Assembly (NCBI GenBank): GCA_043289735.1
Contig: CP171343.1
Location: forward strand, 1-64,000
Reading direction: 5' to 3'
Source: Acetilactobacillus jinshanensis_A
Lineage (GTDB): Bacteria; Bacillota; Bacilli; Lactobacillales; Lactobacillaceae
Length of the DNA: 64,000 nt
Under the pieces are notes generated by a model that was given only the letters and a program-made list of their open reading frames with translations, was not told the origin of the DNA and searched no databases. Within the stretch, counting starts at the first letter, position 1; every line of letters begins with the position of its first letter. The position numbers and the translations under genes are program-made. Positions 54,726 to 63,978 of the stretch are shown here, in pieces.

Positions 54726-55081
54726 TTGTCTGAAACCGTTGAACATTTAGTTAAATTAATTCAGATTGCCGTGTTAGCGGCAATTGCGTACATCTTAACG
54801 TTGCTGGAGATTCCCATTATTCCCATAGCTCCGTATTTGAAGTTGGATTTAAGTGATCTGCCGATTTTAGTAGGAACCGTGATTTTAGGTATCGGTGCCG
54901 GAATTTCCATTGCATTCCACTGTATATGAAGATGGTCGGAATAACGATTCAATTGCCCGTTACTAAATTAGTTGAATTCGGGATCGTCCCGTTTAACTTG
55001 ATTAAAGGTATCGTGATTGGTTTGTTGTTCTTGTTGATTGATCGTTACTTACAAAAGTCGAAGATGTCGTGCATTGAGTAA
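54726..55081 (+). pseudogene. ribU: Riboflavin ECF transporter S component RibU, central deletion
   Basis: TTG 54726 begins MSETVEHLVKLIQIAVLAA; the product then shows LEIPIIPIAPYLKLDLSDLP and helix 2 (VGTVILGIGAGISIAF). The frame breaks, and the C-terminus resumes in another frame: YMKMVGITIQLPVTKLVEF and PFNLIKGIVIGLLFLLID. About 90 residues (helices 3-5) are missing. A riboflavin-auxotroph would need RibU, so another route of uptake, or an assembly artefact, is implied. Confidence 0.9.
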
Positions 55082-55621
55082 AAAAACAATATTAAAGAAA
55101 ATGACCAAAGCCGCATCTGTTGCTTTAGTTGCAGGTGCTATGGTATGCGGTGCTAGTTTAACTAGCGTTAATGCTCAATCAAAACCAACAAGTAGTTAAT
55201 AAGAAAAAATCAGCTAAAAAGGCTGCTAAACAAAAAAGACTCTTAACAAAGCTATTAAAGAATTAAGAAAGCTCGTAAAAAAGCCGCCAAGAAGAGCAGC
55301 AAGAAATAAGAAAGTCGCTAAACATTACCGATATATAACCCAGAGTGGACGTGGCAACGCCAACGACGCCTGCGAAGGTGCATCACTTTTGATGGCATTA
55401 CATCATTGGCACCGGAGCTTCATTATATCCGAGGGCCCTATTAAGAGTTGCTAAACGATATGGTGCCAAGAAAAGCTACATTATCGATGATTATTACCAT
55501 CATGGTAAGGGCCTTTACGGTCGACGTGCTTCTTCTAAATCATTTATTAGGGCTATTTTGAGAGGCTATCCTATAGTTTTTGAGGGTAGTAACCGGATGC
55601 AATATGGAAAAAGAGCTGACT
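55074..55621 (+). pseudogene. Secreted C39-like cysteine peptidase, degraded
   Basis: TTG 55074 starts SKKTILKKMTKAASVALVAG, a signal peptide ending near SVNA. A Lys/Ala-rich linker in several frames follows, then NANDACEGASLLMAL, which resembles the catalytic Cys segment of C39-like (peptidase_C39_2) proteins, and a late GYPIVFEGSNRMQYGK. Multiple frameshifts and stops. It is convergent with and overlapped by the following gene's 3' end. Confidence 0.6.
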
Positions 55622-56799
55622 AAATTTTTAACCAACTCTTCATCGTCATTTAAGAAGTCATAACTCGGTAAATATTTTAAGAATCGGTTATTATTCTGCG
55701 GATATAAAGTTAACACCAGTTCACCATTAATGATTTGACCTAAGTAGACTTCTTTTAATTGATGGTGCTTAAGTTTTAATAAATTCATTAACCACTTACG
55801 ATCCCGATGAATATGGGTCAGGACGTCGTCGTTAACGGTCCCGTCGGTAATGATGGGGAAGTTAACGCTGGTGGGATCATTGTACTTATTGATACTTAAC
55901 TGACCGTTCTGTTCCAAGGTAACTCGTTTAACTTTCTGGAAATCATTGACGCCGGCGCTGCGGAGTTTAAAGACCAGGTCGTTAGCTGACATTCCGCTGG
56001 ATAGCGCCGCGTCGACATCGATTCGGCCGTGGTTGATCAGGACGTGCGGACTGCCGACCAGCAGCTGCTTAAAGAAGTTGCTCTGGGTGATCAGGATCTT
56101 GCTGCCGAAGATGATGATCGACCAGATCAGGATAATGATAATGAATTGCAGGATCGTAATGGCCTGATTATAGATCACACCACCGACGATACCTCCTAAG
56201 ACGTAGTTCTGGAGCTGATCGATCGCGTTGGACGGCGCCAGGTTGCTTTTACCCGCCAGGTTGATCTGAACCACTAGCATAACGAAACCGATCAGCAGTT
56301 TGATCGCGATGTTCAGATATTTACCGTTATTAAGGTTGAAGTTCAATCCGCCGTGACGAACGTAATTCATCTGTCTATTAATGGGATGGGTCCTGGACAA
56401 CGTATAGGTAGAGTTGTCCGAATTATTGAGGTTGACCTGGTAAAAGTGCTTGCCGGCCTTGATGGTCATGCCGTTATTCAGGGTGGTCGAGCTGGTGTAG
56501 ATGTTGGATAACGGAATGTCGTCACGACTACTGATGTTCCGCATGACCTGTGCCGTCTGGCCGACCTGGCTCTTTGACGACTGCTGGCTCTGAATTCGGC
56601 CGACTTCCAGGCCGATGATCAGGATCGCGAACAGGACCATGGTGATCAAGACGTTTCGGAACCGGAGGTTGGTCCGGTGCCGGGCGTATTTGATCCCGGT
56701 CACTAAGATCACGATCCCGATCACGATGCCGATAAAGATGAATAGATCATCTAAGATCCCTGAATTATGGGTTAAATACCCGTACGAATATAAATTCAT
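55540..56799 (-). CDS. DUF3290-DUF421 fusion membrane protein
   Basis: The 419-residue product joins two families that are normally adjacent separate genes in lactobacilli. Residues about 1-155 are DUF3290-like: helix 1 with FIGIVIGIVILVTGIKYAR, helix 2 with NVLITMVLFAILIIGLEVG, and an extracellular domain ending QMNYVRHGGL. From about 160 on it is DUF421/YetF-like: helices (GKYLNIAIKLLIGFVMLVVQ, NYVLGGIVGGVIYN) and the cytoplasmic domain with LVGSPHVLINHGRID and LVFKLRSAGVNDFQKVK. The DUF3290 C-terminus is shortened, so the fusion may result from a deletion. The last 25 or so residues come from the antisense of the C39 remnant. Confidence 0.82.
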   Translation of the reverse strand: MNLYSYGYLTHNSGILDDLFIFIGIVIGIVILVTGIKYARHRTNLRFRNVLITMVLFAILIIGLEVGRIQSQQSSKSQVGQTAQVMRNISSRDDIPLSNIYTSSTTLNNGMTIKAGKHFYQVNLNNSDNSTYTLSRTHPINRQMNYVRHGGLNFNLNNGKYLNIAIKLLIGFVMLVVQINLAGKSNLAPSNAIDQLQNYVLGGIVGGVIYNQAITILQFIIIILIWSIIIFGSKILITQSNFFKQLLVGSPHVLINHGRIDVDAALSSGMSANDLVFKLRSAGVNDFQKVKRVTLEQNGQLSINKYNDPTSVNFPIITDGTVNDDVLTHIHRDRKWLMNLLKLKHHQLKEVYLGQIINGELVLTLYPQNNNRFLKYLPSYDFLNDDEELVKNLVSSFSILHPVTTLKNYRIASQNSPNK

Positions 56800-56881
56800 A
56801 ACTATTTTTCCTTCTTACGCTTAAATTTTATGCTAATTCAGTAAATTTAACAAGCGATGCTGTCGGGGATTAGCCGACGAA

Positions 56882-56898
56882 TGTTAACGGAATGTTTC
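56882..56898 (+). promoter_or_regulatory. WalR-box-like direct repeat
   Basis: TGTTAA-CGGAA-TGTTTC matches the WalR site (two TGTWAH hexamers, 5-base spacer) with one mismatch. It lies 159 bases ahead of an NlpC/P60 wall-hydrolase gene, a typical WalR target. Confidence 0.35.
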
Positions 56899-56972
56899 AA
56901 AAATCGCGATTCTTTAACATTTCTGCAATCTTCTTGTAGCAGTCCAGTAGCATTCCTCCCCTAGTATATTAA

Positions 56973-57007
56973 ATGTCGAGTGATGAGGAGAGCTCATCTC
57001 GAGACAT
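56973..57007 (+). promoter_or_regulatory. Leader hairpin with a 10-mer shared with the pnuC leader
   Basis: ATGTC / GACAT and GATGAG / CTCATC pair around an internal loop and a GAGAG loop. The 10-mer GTCGAGTGAT (56975-56984) also occurs in the pnuC leader (40830-40839), at nearly the same distance from the start codon (82 and 91 bases), each just after a TATAWWAAA-like box. Confidence 0.5.
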
Positions 57008-57056
57008 GTTAATTAAGAATTTATTAAATTTATTAAATTAAAGGAGTCATTTGTTA

Positions 57057-57479
57057 TGAATATTAGTAAAAGTGCCGCGCATCGAATTATGTTAATCGTT
57101 TTAATGGTCATCGCTTTGCTTACGATGGCTTTCTCAGTTAACGCCGGCCACGTTCACGCTACTAATCATCAGTTAAAAAAGTCTTTAATATTGCTAAATC
57201 TAAATTAGGCGACCGTTACGGTTGGGGCGCTACCGGTCCTCACATTTTCGACTGCTCCGGTTTTACTAGTTACGTTTATCAAGCACGTTTCTTATAGCCG
57301 TCGCAAAGCCGGTGATTTAGTATTCTTCGGTGGTAGCCGTAGTAATATTTACCACGTTGGCTTATACATTGGAAAAGGTAAAATGATCGATGCCCAGAAC
57401 CGTGGAGTTGTTATTGAAAACGTTAAAGCTCCATGGTGGCACTTAGTTGGTATGGCTCGTCCATTTAATTTAAATTAAT
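57057..57479 (+). pseudogene. Secreted NlpC/P60 peptidoglycan hydrolase, degraded
   Basis: ATG 57057 follows AAAGGAGTC. Signal peptide SAAHRIMLIVLMVIALLTMA, then VFNIAKSKLGDRYGWGATGP, HIFDCSGFTSYVYQA with the catalytic Cys, and YHVGLYIGKGKMIDAQNR with the catalytic His. Lesions: a frameshift in the run of A before KVFNIA, and a deletion of roughly 35 residues between the Cys and His parts. The family cleaves peptide stems in the cell wall. Confidence 0.88.
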
Positions 57480-58772
57480 TCACTCCCGAAAAAATAATTT
57501 AATAAGTAAAAAAAGAACGAAGTATGGGAAGACGTTCAACGGGAATGCGGGAACTGGATAGAAATTAGAAGCTAACGGGAAGGCTAGGACAACGAAGCCA
57601 ACCACCGGAGCTAGGTCATGTCTCCAGAAGGAATGGCCGAATTCTTTATGCTGCTTAAAGAAGACGAAGGAGCCGACACAGCCGATCATGTAGATCGCGA
57701 TCATACAGACGGCACCTAGGGTGATGTAGTAAAGGTAAGTGTTAGCGTTACCCTTGGTTAAATCGGCCAAAATGTAACAGCGTGACTCGGAGCGTTGTGA
57801 TGGTAGTTGAACTGACCTAAGCGCTTTGGTAAGTAACCTTTTTGGCCCATGGCATAGAACATGTATGAAGCACCGTTAGTGACACAAACAGCCGCGCCAA
57901 AGGTACTTAAGAAGATTGCAAAGTCGACTAACAGGGCCATTTCAGGGCTGATAAATTTAGTGGCTAAATCGTTTAACGGAGCCGACGAATTAGCTAATGC
58001 CGATACGTTGTTGGTACCGAAACCGATGACTACGGCATAACTAACGAAGGCAAAGATAATCATCCCACCTAAGATGGTAAGCAATAATGCTAAAGGAATG
58101 GATCGTTTAGGATTCCGGGTTCGTGTGGCAACGGTACATGCAACTTCGAAACCGACGAAGCAAAGAACGGTGTATACGACTCCTTGCATCATCCCGGACG
58201 GGCTAGCGGACGGTACGAACGGCTTTAAATTAACGCCGCCGTTGCCACCGCCTTTAAATAGGACGGTAAAGCTTAAAACTAAAAGGATAGTAGGGCCAGG
58301 GATTCAGTAACTAACGAGAAGTTACTGGTTAATTTAATCCCGTGACCTAAAATGAACCACATTAACAAGACCAGTAAGAAGCCGATTAACTGGGCGGAAT
58401 GTTAACGTGCAGGTTTTTTAAAATTAAAGAAGCGTAGGTTCCCGAAAGAGCTGACATGGCGACACCCATCACGGTGTAGCCTAGCTGCATGATCCAGCCG
58501 GAGACGAAGCCCCAGTTTTCACCGAGGGATGCCCGGTTATAAGCATAAACGGAACCGGAATCGGAAATGTGCTTTGACATTTCACAAAAGCCGACGGCAA
58601 CCAAAAGCATTGCTAAAGCGGCAACTAAGAAGGCGATAGGTAAATTGACCCCCGCGAATTTAGCACCCGGTCCGGTGTTTCCGGCCATTGACCCGGTCGG
58701 TGCCATGGTTGCCAGCGACAGCGCGAACGCTTCAACGACATTTATTTTACGGCTATGGGTCATAATAAACAC
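57480..58772 (-). pseudogene. APC-family amino-acid permease, several frameshifts
   Basis: The N-terminus (KINVVEAFALSLATMAPTGS, HISDSGSVYAYNRASLGENW) is in one frame to about 58386; the region 58200-58386 (AQLIGFLLVLLMWFILGHG) continues in another with stops; 58192-57758 carries VLCFVGFEVACTVATRTRN and MFYAMGQKGYLPKRLGQF; the C-terminal helices (YLYYITLGAVCMIAIYMIG) are in a third frame to 57480. At least three indels. The original was a permease of about 460 residues. Confidence 0.88.
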
Positions 58773-58840
58773 TCCTTAAAAAATTTTCCATCTAAAAAAT
58801 CCTCACAGCTATTTATCCGGCTGCATGGCGAACTTATAAA

Positions 58841-58942
58841 TCATGCAGCCATTTCAATTAAAATCAAAATTGCGATAATAATAATGCTAATAATTGAAAT
58901 GGCAATAATAATTTAATTGTTCGCAGAAGCGAACTTAAGCAT
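58841..58942 (-). pseudogene. Short hydrophobic peptide split by TAA
   Basis: ATG 58942 is preceded by AAAGGAGCTTTTAATC, a strong ribosome-binding site. The frame reads MLKFASANN, a TAA (58915-58913), then 23 codons of an almost pure Ile/Leu/Ala membrane segment ending IEMAA and TGA. It would be a 33-residue small membrane peptide. An inverted repeat GGCTGCAT / ATGCAGCC (58819-58826, 58842-58849) follows as a possible terminator. It recalls the peptide gene at 26.0 kb. Confidence 0.4.
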
Positions 58943-59007
58943 GATTAAAAGCTCCTTTAAGATTATTCACGAAACATTATATTTTACCATACTTATTTAT
59001 TATTTTA

Positions 59008-59972
59008 ATGGTAATTTCCATTATCTTCTTTCAGATTACCCACCGCTTTTTTATTAACGGTGTTGACACCTTTTTTCACATGTCGGTTGCGTATGATACA
59101 GCTCGTCAGTTAAAGACTGGAAACTTTAGTTATTTTTTATCTCCCTTTGGCTTTTACCATAGCTTGAGGATCGTTAACGCCGTTTACGGTCCGTTAGGCG
59201 GTTACTTTAGCGGCTTATTGCTGTTGGTATGCGGTACTTGGATTCGCTGGGAGATTGCTACGTTCTTTATTACGTTCACGATCGCGGGGATCTCAATGTA
59301 TCAGCTATGTCGTTACTGGCGGGTCACCCGGATTTACAGCGTTTTAATTGGCTGCTTATATATGATGTCGTTTCCTATAATGTCGTTGTGGCTGAATACT
59401 CAGTATGACGGCTTGGGTGCCGTTTTTATGCCGTGGATTTTGTATTTTGGCTCTTTGATTTTGAACCATGAAGACTTTAAGAGTTGGAAATTAATTCTTT
59501 TACTAGTGATTTTAGCGGAGATTCACGTTTTTTCCCTGTTATTAGGGCTTTTGGTTCTAGGGCTATGCTTTATTCTGTCGTTCAATGTCTGGGGTGGAAT
59601 AATTGAAGTTATCGGTTCTGACCATGGACAGATCATTCCCACGTGATCATGATCGTTTTCGGTTTAGGCTTTCTACTGTTGTCGTCACGTTATTCTGAAT
59701 ACCGATCTGCAGTTTCCCAAGCGGTTCTTGCCTTATTTTGGGAATGTTTGTTATTCACGCCTGGCAAAATACTCAGTCTCAAGCCCGATATTTGTATCAT
59801 CAGCAAACCTAATCTCGGTCGTTATTTCGGGTTCGTAACTAAAACCACGCCGGATTATTTGCCCACGACTCAAAAGATTAAAAGCGACGCTCAATATCAT
59901 AAATTAATGCCGTTCGTTAAGTATGCGCATACTAGAGTGAGGCTGAACGGTAAATTATTTTATTTTGATTAG
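59008..59972 (+). pseudogene. Large polytopic membrane protein, copy 1 (truncated)
   Basis: A 212-residue N-terminal part has about six helices and the motif DTFFHMSVAYDTARQLKTGN then SYFLSPFGFYHSLRIVNAVYG. The frame ends at 59644; the following frame (59643-59972) joins the C-terminal region (PDYLPTTQKIKSDAQYHKLM) with most of the protein missing. Three such copies lie within 3 kb. They resemble lactobacillus GT-C-fold-like or PTPS-related membrane proteins, but I am not certain of the family. Confidence 0.7.
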
Positions 59973-59978
59973 ATCAAT

Positions 59979-60604
59979 TTAAACATGACGACGAACAACT
60001 TTCTTCATTAATTCGGACGGGTAGTGGATCAGTAAGTAGCCTTTCCCGTGATAGAAGGCTAAGTCTTCGAATTCGTAATGACCGCTTAATTTATGAGCTT
60101 TAACGTCGCTAGCTTTAAGTGGCTGTAATGGTTGGCTGGTACGGACATGATTTCACCGTCGGTAATGAAGTAGATGCGGTTATTCGACGGATTGTAACTC
60201 ATGTTCTGCATGATGATTCCCGGTGCATAGCGTAAGCCCTGAACCATGTGGAAATTGACCGAATGGTCCGTGATCTTACCCTTGAATAATTTAAGGCTGC
60301 CGACCGGAGCGACTCCGCCGAAGGTTCGAATGCTCATATAGGCGTTACCGTGATTATCAAAGGCTAAAGTATCGCCCATGGCGGAACCCTGCGGATTGTA
60401 TAGTAGCCATAATTGACGGGTCTTCGGATTATAAGCCATGGCTTGAGCGTGGCCTCCCTTGAAGACAGAACCATACTTCACATTTTTTAGTTCAACGTAG
60501 TGAGCAATCCAACAAAATAAAATTTTTCCATACTTAATAATCGTAATCATAGCTGTATGTATATTATGGCCCCAGATTTCCAATAATGCCTTCATCAGCG
60601 GCAT
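59979..60604 (-). pseudogene. Remnant of an extracellular repeat protein (copy B)
   Basis: Present: VFKGGHAQAMAYNPKTRQLW, GDTLAFDNHGNAYMS, LRYAPGIIMQNMSYNP and IYFITDGEIMSVPANHY. A frameshift near 60125 precedes HYEFEDLAFYHGKGYLLIHY and TAA at 59981-59979. The repeat of short strand-turn units suggests a beta-propeller. The N-terminal part (signal peptide) is gone, replaced by sequence antisense to the membrane-protein copy 2. Related to the fragment at 52660. Confidence 0.65.
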
Positions 60605-61150
60605 GGATTATTATTTTCATATGTCACGGACCTATGAAACGGCGATGCAGATTAAGACGGGGCATTTCAGCTATTTCCTGTCACTATTTAGCTGGAACCA
60701 TAACGCCCGGATCGTCAACGCCTTGTACGGTCCCGTGGGTGGCTACGTAAGCGGCTTGATTTTATTACTGGTTAAAAGCTGGTCACACTGGGAAATCTGT
60801 AGCCGGTGGGACCATGTATCATCTCGGCCGTTACTGGCACGTTAAGCCATCCGAAAAAGATCTGAATCCCGTTAAATTAGCGTTATTGAAGTTCATTTGA
60901 TGACGTTCGTTCTGTCGATGAGTTTCTTAATCCCGTGTTTAACGAATGGGGTAGTATCCTAGAGGTTTTCGGATCAAATCTGCATCATATCTTACCGACC
61001 TAATTTATATCATTAATATTTATTGGGTATCTTCGGGATGTTTCCCTTGGCCTGATCCAGTTTCCAAGCGCTTTTTGCCAATGGGCTTAGTGCTGATCTA
61101 TTTATACCTTTTGTTAAATACGCTCACACTAATTACTTCACGGTCTTTGT
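60603..61150 (+). pseudogene. Large polytopic membrane protein, copy 2 (truncated)
   Basis: MDYYFHMSRTYETAMQIKTG, HFSYFLSLFSWNHNARIVNA and VYGPVGGY-like residues (LYGPVGGYVSGLILLL) identify a paralogue of the copy at 59008. After CSRWDHV the frame is lost, with fragments (RYWHVKPSEKDLNPVKLALL, FVLSMSFLIPCLTNG) in other frames to about 61150. Confidence 0.7.
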
Positions 61151-61153
61151 CGA

Positions 61154-61830
61154 ATGAAGCAGGAATTCTGGACCGGATACGATACGTACTTTCATATGAA
61201 CACTATTTATGAAGACGCGATGCAGATCAAGACGGGGCACTTCAGCTACTTCATTTCGATGTTCGGCTTCGAACGGAGCGGCCGGATCGTGAACGCAATG
61301 TACGGACCGTTCTTTAATTATCTTCTGGGAGCATTGCTGTTGCTCTGCCGCAGCTGGGTCAACTTCGAATTTGTCCTTTCTTCGTAACCATGGTGATCAG
61401 CGGCTACGGAATGTACCGGTCATGACCATGTGGGTCGGTGACTTTGAATTTACCGGTTTAGGGACCGCGATATTGTTACCGTTCGTAATAATGGTAGGGA
61501 TCCGGATTCTTTCAGAGCGTCAAATTAAAGTTCTCCCGTTAGCAATCGTAATGGCGATCTGTTTACAGATCCACCTCATTACCAGTTAGCATTTTGCCTC
61601 AGTGGCAATATCTTTGGTACTTTATATGAGATGTACACCACTAATCATCTAATTCCGACTTTTCCGAATTTTAATTTGCAGTTGATTGGTGCCTACTATT
61701 TGAGAACGTGCTATTTCTAGCTTTACGAAGTCCTGATTTAACGCGAGGCGTTAATGTTATTCATAAGTTAGTGAAATACGGCAATACTCAGGTCATCTTG
61801 AATCATCACGTGATTCATCCGAAGCGACGA
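61154..61830 (+). pseudogene. Large polytopic membrane protein, copy 3 (truncated)
   Basis: YDTYFHMNTIYEDAMQIKTG, HFSYFISMFGFERSGRIVNA and MYGPFFNYLLGALLLLCRSW are followed by frame changes and FEFTGLGTAILLPFVIMVGI with IRILSERQIKVLPLAIVMAI, and degraded sequence to a terminator. The third member of the tandem family. Confidence 0.7.
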
Positions 61831-61843
61831 TGATTGGAACGAT

Positions 61844-61878
61844 GAAAAAGCCACTCAAATTAATGAGTGGCTTTTTTC
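61844..61878 (+). terminator. Strong terminator
   Basis: AAAAAGCCACTCA / TGAGTGGCTTTTTT perfect stem with an AATTAA loop (61845-61877). It survives after the decayed membrane-protein copy 3. The following 61880-62085 has no gene; on the reverse strand it holds a weaker hairpin GAAGCAC / GTGCTTTTT (about 61891-61922). Confidence 0.9.
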
Positions 61879-62089
61879 ACGCAGACAAAAAGCACCAGCA
61901 GGATTCAAAACTTGTGCTTCCCTATCAAATCATAATGACGCCATTGACTTGTCAAGTCTGCGTAAGACCAGCGACAAATCAATTAAATGATTATGTGTGT
62001 ACCTTTTTATCAGTACATTAATACTATAGCACACTTTTACATGAAGTTTACATAAAAGTATCAAAAAGATTACTTTTTATTACTCTAGA

Positions 62090-62118
62090 TTGACATGGTT
62101 AACCGCCCAATGTATCAT
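62090..62118 (+). promoter_or_regulatory. Consensus promoter of the surface-protein gene
   Basis: TTGACA (62090-62095) and TATCAT (62113-62118) with a 17-base spacer, preceding TG at the -10. It is intact although the gene it serves is broken. Confidence 0.75.
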
Positions 62119-62192
62119 AAAAATTGTAAAAGGATTCATCTAATCTTTTTGCATGCAAATTGAAAGTTTATATTGAAAGGAAGTTACCTACA

Positions 62193-62700
62193 ATGCTCTA
62201 TAATAAGAACAATGTACGTAAGACCAATGACAAAAAGATCTTACATAAAGTAGGCAAACAATGGAAGGTCATCTCCGTTGCCTTATTAATGGCAATCGGT
62301 GGTGGCGCTGCCGTTGCAACCCACGCAAATGCTAACGCTGATGCTCTACTAGCCAGTCTATTAGTGCTGATGGTGGTTCTGCTGCTAGTTACCATGCTAA
62401 TGATGCTAAGTTAGCTAAGTCTTACAGTGCTGTTGTGCTGATGTAAATGCTGATAGTGCCTAATGCTAATATTGCATCTGCTACTGGTTTAAATGACCAG
62501 TATAAGAATTAAGCGTTGCTGCTTCCAGTGCTAACTCTGAATTCGTTAACCTTAGCTAGTTACTTTGCATCTAGTTACAGTAATGATGCTAGTTCTGAAG
62601 CTAAAGTTGCTTCTAATGCACAGAGTGTAATGGTGATAAGAAAGTCGCTTAATGCTACTGATTACAGTAATGTGCTACTAATTCTGCTAGTGCTGCAATA
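62193..62700 (+). pseudogene. KxYKxGKxW-signal surface adhesin, degraded
   Basis: ATG 62193 follows GAAAGGAAG. The N-terminus has the special export signal KILHKVGKQW with a hydrophobic core VISVALLMAIGGGAAVATHA, used by accessory-Sec-exported serine-rich adhesins. The following Ser/Ala/Asn/Asp-rich sequence (SISADGGSAASYHANDAKLA, SSANSEFVNLASYF, SSYSNDASSEAKVASNAQS) is scattered over three frames with many stops. The long repeat region and the anchor are absent. Confidence 0.75.
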
Positions 62701-62869
62701 TGAAATAAATTGGCATAAAAGCCAATTAAAAGACGTTGTTAACGCTTTTACAAAAATTTTCAATTCCAACATTTAATCAATTGAAAGCCTATAGTCATTA
62801 TATACATTTCCATTTAGTTATTTTTTGGGTAATAGATTCCAAAAGAAAAAAATTCTTTTGTTAAATTTA

Positions 62870-63430
62870 GAACAATAAATAATAAACTTATCGATGTTAT
62901 GGATGGTATGAAATCTCGACAAGCTTGGATGAAAGATTATTTATTAGGCCAAAATCATGATTATAGGTTTAAAATAAGTAATTTATTTCAATTAAATATA
63001 ATCATATAATACTTATTAAGAAAAAAAATAAGTTCTTTGGGTATTATTATTATGCAAGATGGAGTTGTTGGCAATAATACACATAGAAAGTTGCATGTTA
63101 AAGATTTTAGGGCCTTTGCATTAGTTGACAAAATATTACCGTTAATATTTATAAATAGTGCAGATAGTAAGAAAGCAAAAATATTTTCTTTAATACATGA
63201 ATTAATCCATATATTAGTAGGAAAAAACGAAATTCTAAATGTATCTCAAAATCAATTGCATAAAATTCACCATGAACAATGGATTAACTCTGTCACTATA
63301 AATATATTGTTGCCTAAAAATGAATTATTAAAAATAAATTAAGTACTATAATACGATTCTTCTAGAGTTGATAAACATTTTGCAAAAGCAGTTATTAATG
63401 ATGAAGCATGCAAAATTTATTAAATCTTGA
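62870..63430 (+). pseudogene. ImmA/IrrE-type metallopeptidase, degraded
   Basis: The frames carry LIDVMDGMKSRQAWMKDYLL, the region typically ahead of an IrrE domain; then RAFALVDKILPLIFINSADS and FSLIHELIHILVG, the HExxH zinc motif; and a C-terminal VDKHFAKAVINDEA. Stops at 63009, 63340 and 63348 interrupt it. Such genes cleave XRE repressors in mobile elements or act in toxin-antitoxin loci. Base composition is markedly more AT-rich than the rest of the window, suggesting foreign origin. Confidence 0.7.
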
Positions 63431-63529
63431 TAAATAAAATAGAAAGTTTTAATATTCAAGTCTTTTTTATTTCATTTAAATTCTAAATTTTTAATTAAAT
63501 GTTTAAAAATATATTGGTAGAAATATTAT

Positions 63530-63881
63530 TATGAAAAATTAATTAAATATCATTGATAAAGAAGCAAATATTATTATGATAAGAAATATGAATTTGATGT
63601 TTATTGATTGAATATTGGCCTTTATCTGAATCGTCATTTAATATTGATAATTAAGAGTTGAATTTGAGGGAGTAATTCCAGCTAATCATATGATCCAATA
63701 TAATCATGGAGATAAAAATTATAATCCTAGTTATATAAAATATTTTCGTAAATTATTAATATATAATCAAAAGCTAACATTTATAGTTCTCTTTAAAGAT
63801 TTTAAAAGAAGGGCAATACCTATATTAATAACAATAGATCCTAAAAAGAATAGATTCATAAAAATACATATAATTTTATGA
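63530..63881 (+). pseudogene. Unidentified AT-rich remnant downstream of ImmA/IrrE
   Basis: Scattered frames (INIIDKEANIIMIRNMN-like, EFEGVIPANHMIQYNH, YNPSYIKYFRKLLIYNQKLT, FIVLFKDFKRRAIPILITI) look like a small cytoplasmic protein, perhaps the partner in an ImmA/IrrE-type module. No family recognised. It is very AT-rich and lies directly beside the IS end. Confidence 0.35.
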
Positions 63882-63978
63882 TATCTAAAATGTTTTGTCA
63901 TAAAACTTTGAAAAAATTATATTAAGGCAAAATGAAGAAATTAATAAAAAAAACTTAGAAATAAATCATAATTATTAT

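Noticed and set aside
52660..60604. Calling the two extracellular remnants helveticin J bacteriocins
   Set aside because: The GGHxQ segment is reminiscent, but the rest of the sequence does not match what I recall of that family, so no product name was given.
61880..62040. tracrRNA-like or other structured non-coding RNA after the 61.85 kb terminator
   Set aside because: Only a weak hairpin is visible, with no anti-repeat and no CRISPR locus nearby.
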